Origin: Treponema sp.
GTDB lineage: Bacteria > Spirochaetota > Spirochaetia > Treponematales > Breznakiellaceae
NCBI GenBank assembly: GCA_031275515.1
Contig: JAISOQ010000162.1
Coordinates: 1-7,228, forward strand
Length of the DNA: 7,228 nt
Direction of reading: 5' to 3'
The position numbers and the translations under genes were made by a program. Positions 6,470-7,228 of this stretch are shown in pieces (within the stretch, counting starts at the first letter, position 1; each line of letters starts with the position of its first letter). The notes beneath the pieces were generated by a model. The model was not told the origin of the DNA and searched no databases. It saw only the letters and a program-made list of their open reading frames with translations.

Positions 6470-6570
6470 AGGAACTGTTCAAGAATAAAATGCGCTACAT
6501 TTTATTCTAATTGCTTACGCAATAACGAAATAACTTGCCCAAAAGGTCAAGTTATTTCTGAACAGTTCCT
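6470..6570. repeat. Cloverleaf-type palindromic element (12-bp terminal repeat, three internal hairpins)
   Basis: Terminal arms AGGAACTGTTCA (6470-6481) and TGAACAGTTCCT (6559-6570) are a perfect 12-bp inverted repeat. Inside are three consecutive stem-loops. Arm 1 is AGAATAAAATG/CATTTTATTCT (6482-6492 with 6498-6508, 11 bp, loop CGCTA). Arm 2 is ATTGC/GCAAT (6510-6514 with 6519-6523, loop TTAC). Arm 3 is GAAATAACTTG/CAAGTTATTTC (6527-6537 with 6548-6558, 11 bp, 10-base loop whose CC and GG can pair). Only A 6509 and AAC 6524-6526 are unpaired between helices. Both strands fold alike. It lacks tRNA features (no anticodon or T-loop consensus, no CCA context) and has no T-tract. TAA flanks it on both sides (6468-6470 and 6570-6572) if the outermost A/T pair is excluded. 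A MITE-like or REP-like element or a structured RNA are the main readings. Confidence 0.85.
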
Positions 6571-6582
6571 AAAGAGGCTTTC

Positions 6583-6600
6583 CCAAAACTTCGGTTTTGG
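6583..6600. repeat. Perfect hairpin with TTCG tetraloop
   Basis: CCAAAAC (6583-6589), TTCG (6590-6593), GTTTTGG (6594-6600): a 7-bp perfect stem closed by C-G around a UUCG-type loop, very stable if transcribed rightwards. No T-tract follows on either strand, so it is not an intrinsic terminator. It begins 12 bases after the cloverleaf element and may be part of the same repeat unit. Confidence 0.7.
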
Positions 6601-6675
6601 AACAGGGCTCTAAAATCCTCCTCTTTTCATGAAGTATATGATAGTATAAACTAAATCCAATTTTTTCTTTGCTAT

Positions 6676-6680
6676 GGAGG
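6676..6680 (+). promoter_or_regulatory. Ribosome binding site of the HD-domain gene
   Basis: GGAGG lies 5 bases before GTG 6686 and 11 before ATG 6692. An in-frame ATG at 6674 overlaps it and has no binding site of its own. The spacing favours GTG 6686. A TATAAA at 6645-6650 could be a -10 element, but no convincing -35 is seen. Confidence 0.6.
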
Positions 6681-6685
6681 CTGTC

Positions 6686-7228
6686 GTGTTAATGACCGAG
6701 GATAAACGGATAAGATTGACGAATATGGTCACTGCTCCGTATGTCGCCCTGGCAACCATGCTGATTTGTAAGGGCCGGAAATCCAGCGGAAACCAGTTCC
6801 GTCATCAAATGGAGACTCGTACCATTCTTATTGATTACGGATATGTAGATTCTGTCCTGCATAAAGCGGCTCTTGTTCACGATCTCATCGAGGATCTGGA
6901 AGGTTTTGACAGCAGCCTCATCATCAAGGCGGATGCCGAAGGGCCCGCTGTTTATGATATGGTAATGGAAGTGACCAGAAAGACAGGGGAAAGTAAAAGC
7001 GATTTTTTGCTGAGAATCCGGGAACATGGCAGCACAAGCGCCAAGCTCATCAAATGCGCCGACAGGATTAGCAACATGATCGCCCTGGGCCTGGGATTAA
7101 ATACGGAACGGAATTTCATCGAACGGTACTGTGACGAGACGGAGAATTTCATCCTGCCTATAGCTTTGCAGGTTGACAGGGACATGCATACGGAACTTTC
7201 GGATCTGGTCGTATCCCGGCGGAAGCTG
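6686..7228 (+). CDS. HD-domain phosphohydrolase resembling the SpoT/Mesh1 ppGpp hydrolase (3' end outside window)
   Basis: An open frame with no stop runs to the last base, 181 codons from GTG 6686 (ATG 6692 is two codons later). The metal-binding pattern of HD hydrolases is complete: His 40 in QFRHQME, His 65-Asp 66 in ALVHDLIED, and Asp 126 in IKCADRISNM. The Glu 69-Asp 70 pair after the HD is the HDxxED form used by (p)ppGpp 3'-pyrophosphohydrolases, and VTRKTGESKSDFLLRI sits where SpoT and Mesh1 have their 'VT..K' helix. From family knowledge, the likely role is hydrolysis of a nucleotide alarmone such as ppGpp in the cytoplasm; this is inference. The visible part equals a whole small hydrolase (Mesh1 is about 180 residues), yet the frame continues, so a further domain, including a synthetase, cannot be excluded. 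It is divergent from hppA across a repeat-rich region. Confidence 0.8.
   Translation, partial: MLMTEDKRIRLTNMVTAPYVALATMLICKGRKSSGNQFRHQMETRTILIDYGYVDSVLHKAALVHDLIEDLEGFDSSLIIKADAEGPAVYDMVMEVTRKTGESKSDFLLRIREHGSTSAKLIKCADRISNMIALGLGLNTERNFIERYCDETENFILPIALQVDRDMHTELSDLVVSRRKL

Noticed and set aside
6470..6570. tRNA or tRNA-like gene in the cloverleaf
   Set aside because: It has four helices but the wrong stem lengths (12, 11, 5 and 11 bp), no TTC-containing T-loop and no anticodon-loop pattern. The fold is the same on both strands, as for a DNA palindrome.
6583..6600. Rho-independent terminator at the TTCG hairpin
   Set aside because: No T-tract follows the stem on either strand, and it lies between two divergent genes where no transcript is expected to end.

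Overview
This window looks like chromosomal DNA of a spirochaete, most likely a free-living or gut Treponema of moderate GC content. That is an inference from gene content and protein flavour (a K+-dependent membrane pyrophosphatase, a WecA/TagO-type transferase and a rhodanese-less ThiI beside a cysteine desulfurase). No rRNA or other marker is present to settle it.

Layout. The left end (1-283, minus strand) holds the 5' end of an ISAs1-family transposase that leaves the window at base 1. Its reading frame is broken four codons after the start, at a run of five A/T pairs. A gene-free stretch of about 330 bases (284-612) follows, rich in short palindromes. Three genes then run rightwards and probably form an operon: a polyprenyl-phosphate N-acetylhexosamine-1-phosphate transferase (wecA/tagO-like, 613-1710), a NifS/IscS-type cysteine desulfurase (1723-2868) and the tRNA 4-thiouridine synthase gene thiI (2933-4141). 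A symmetrical bidirectional terminator (4140-4172) separates them from the convergent gene hppA (4189-6306, minus strand), a membrane-bound K+-dependent pyrophosphatase with its own promoter and strong ribosome binding site. Past the intergenic region an HD-domain protein (6686 to the window end, plus strand) resembles the ppGpp hydrolase domain of SpoT/Mesh1; its C-terminus is outside the window.

How the genes work together. The desulfurase and ThiI make biochemical sense as a pair: the first takes sulfur from cysteine as a persulfide and the second puts it into tRNA at U8, and possibly into the thiamin thiazole. ThiI here lacks the C-terminal rhodanese domain of the E. coli enzyme, as in Bacillus, where a dedicated neighbouring desulfurase serves it. 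wecA has no obvious link to sulfur chemistry and probably only shares transcription. hppA and the HD gene are divergently transcribed from a shared 380-base intergenic region.

Most notable signal. The hppA/HD intergenic region is packed with inverted repeats. The standout is a 101-base element (6470-6570): a perfect 12-bp terminal inverted repeat encloses three successive perfect stem-loops, giving a cloverleaf (four-way junction) with only four bases unpaired between helices. It matches no standard terminator, riboswitch or tRNA and is the best candidate for something undescribed. A UUCG-loop hairpin follows 12 bases later and shares an inverted 11-mer with the other intergenic region, about 6 kb away.
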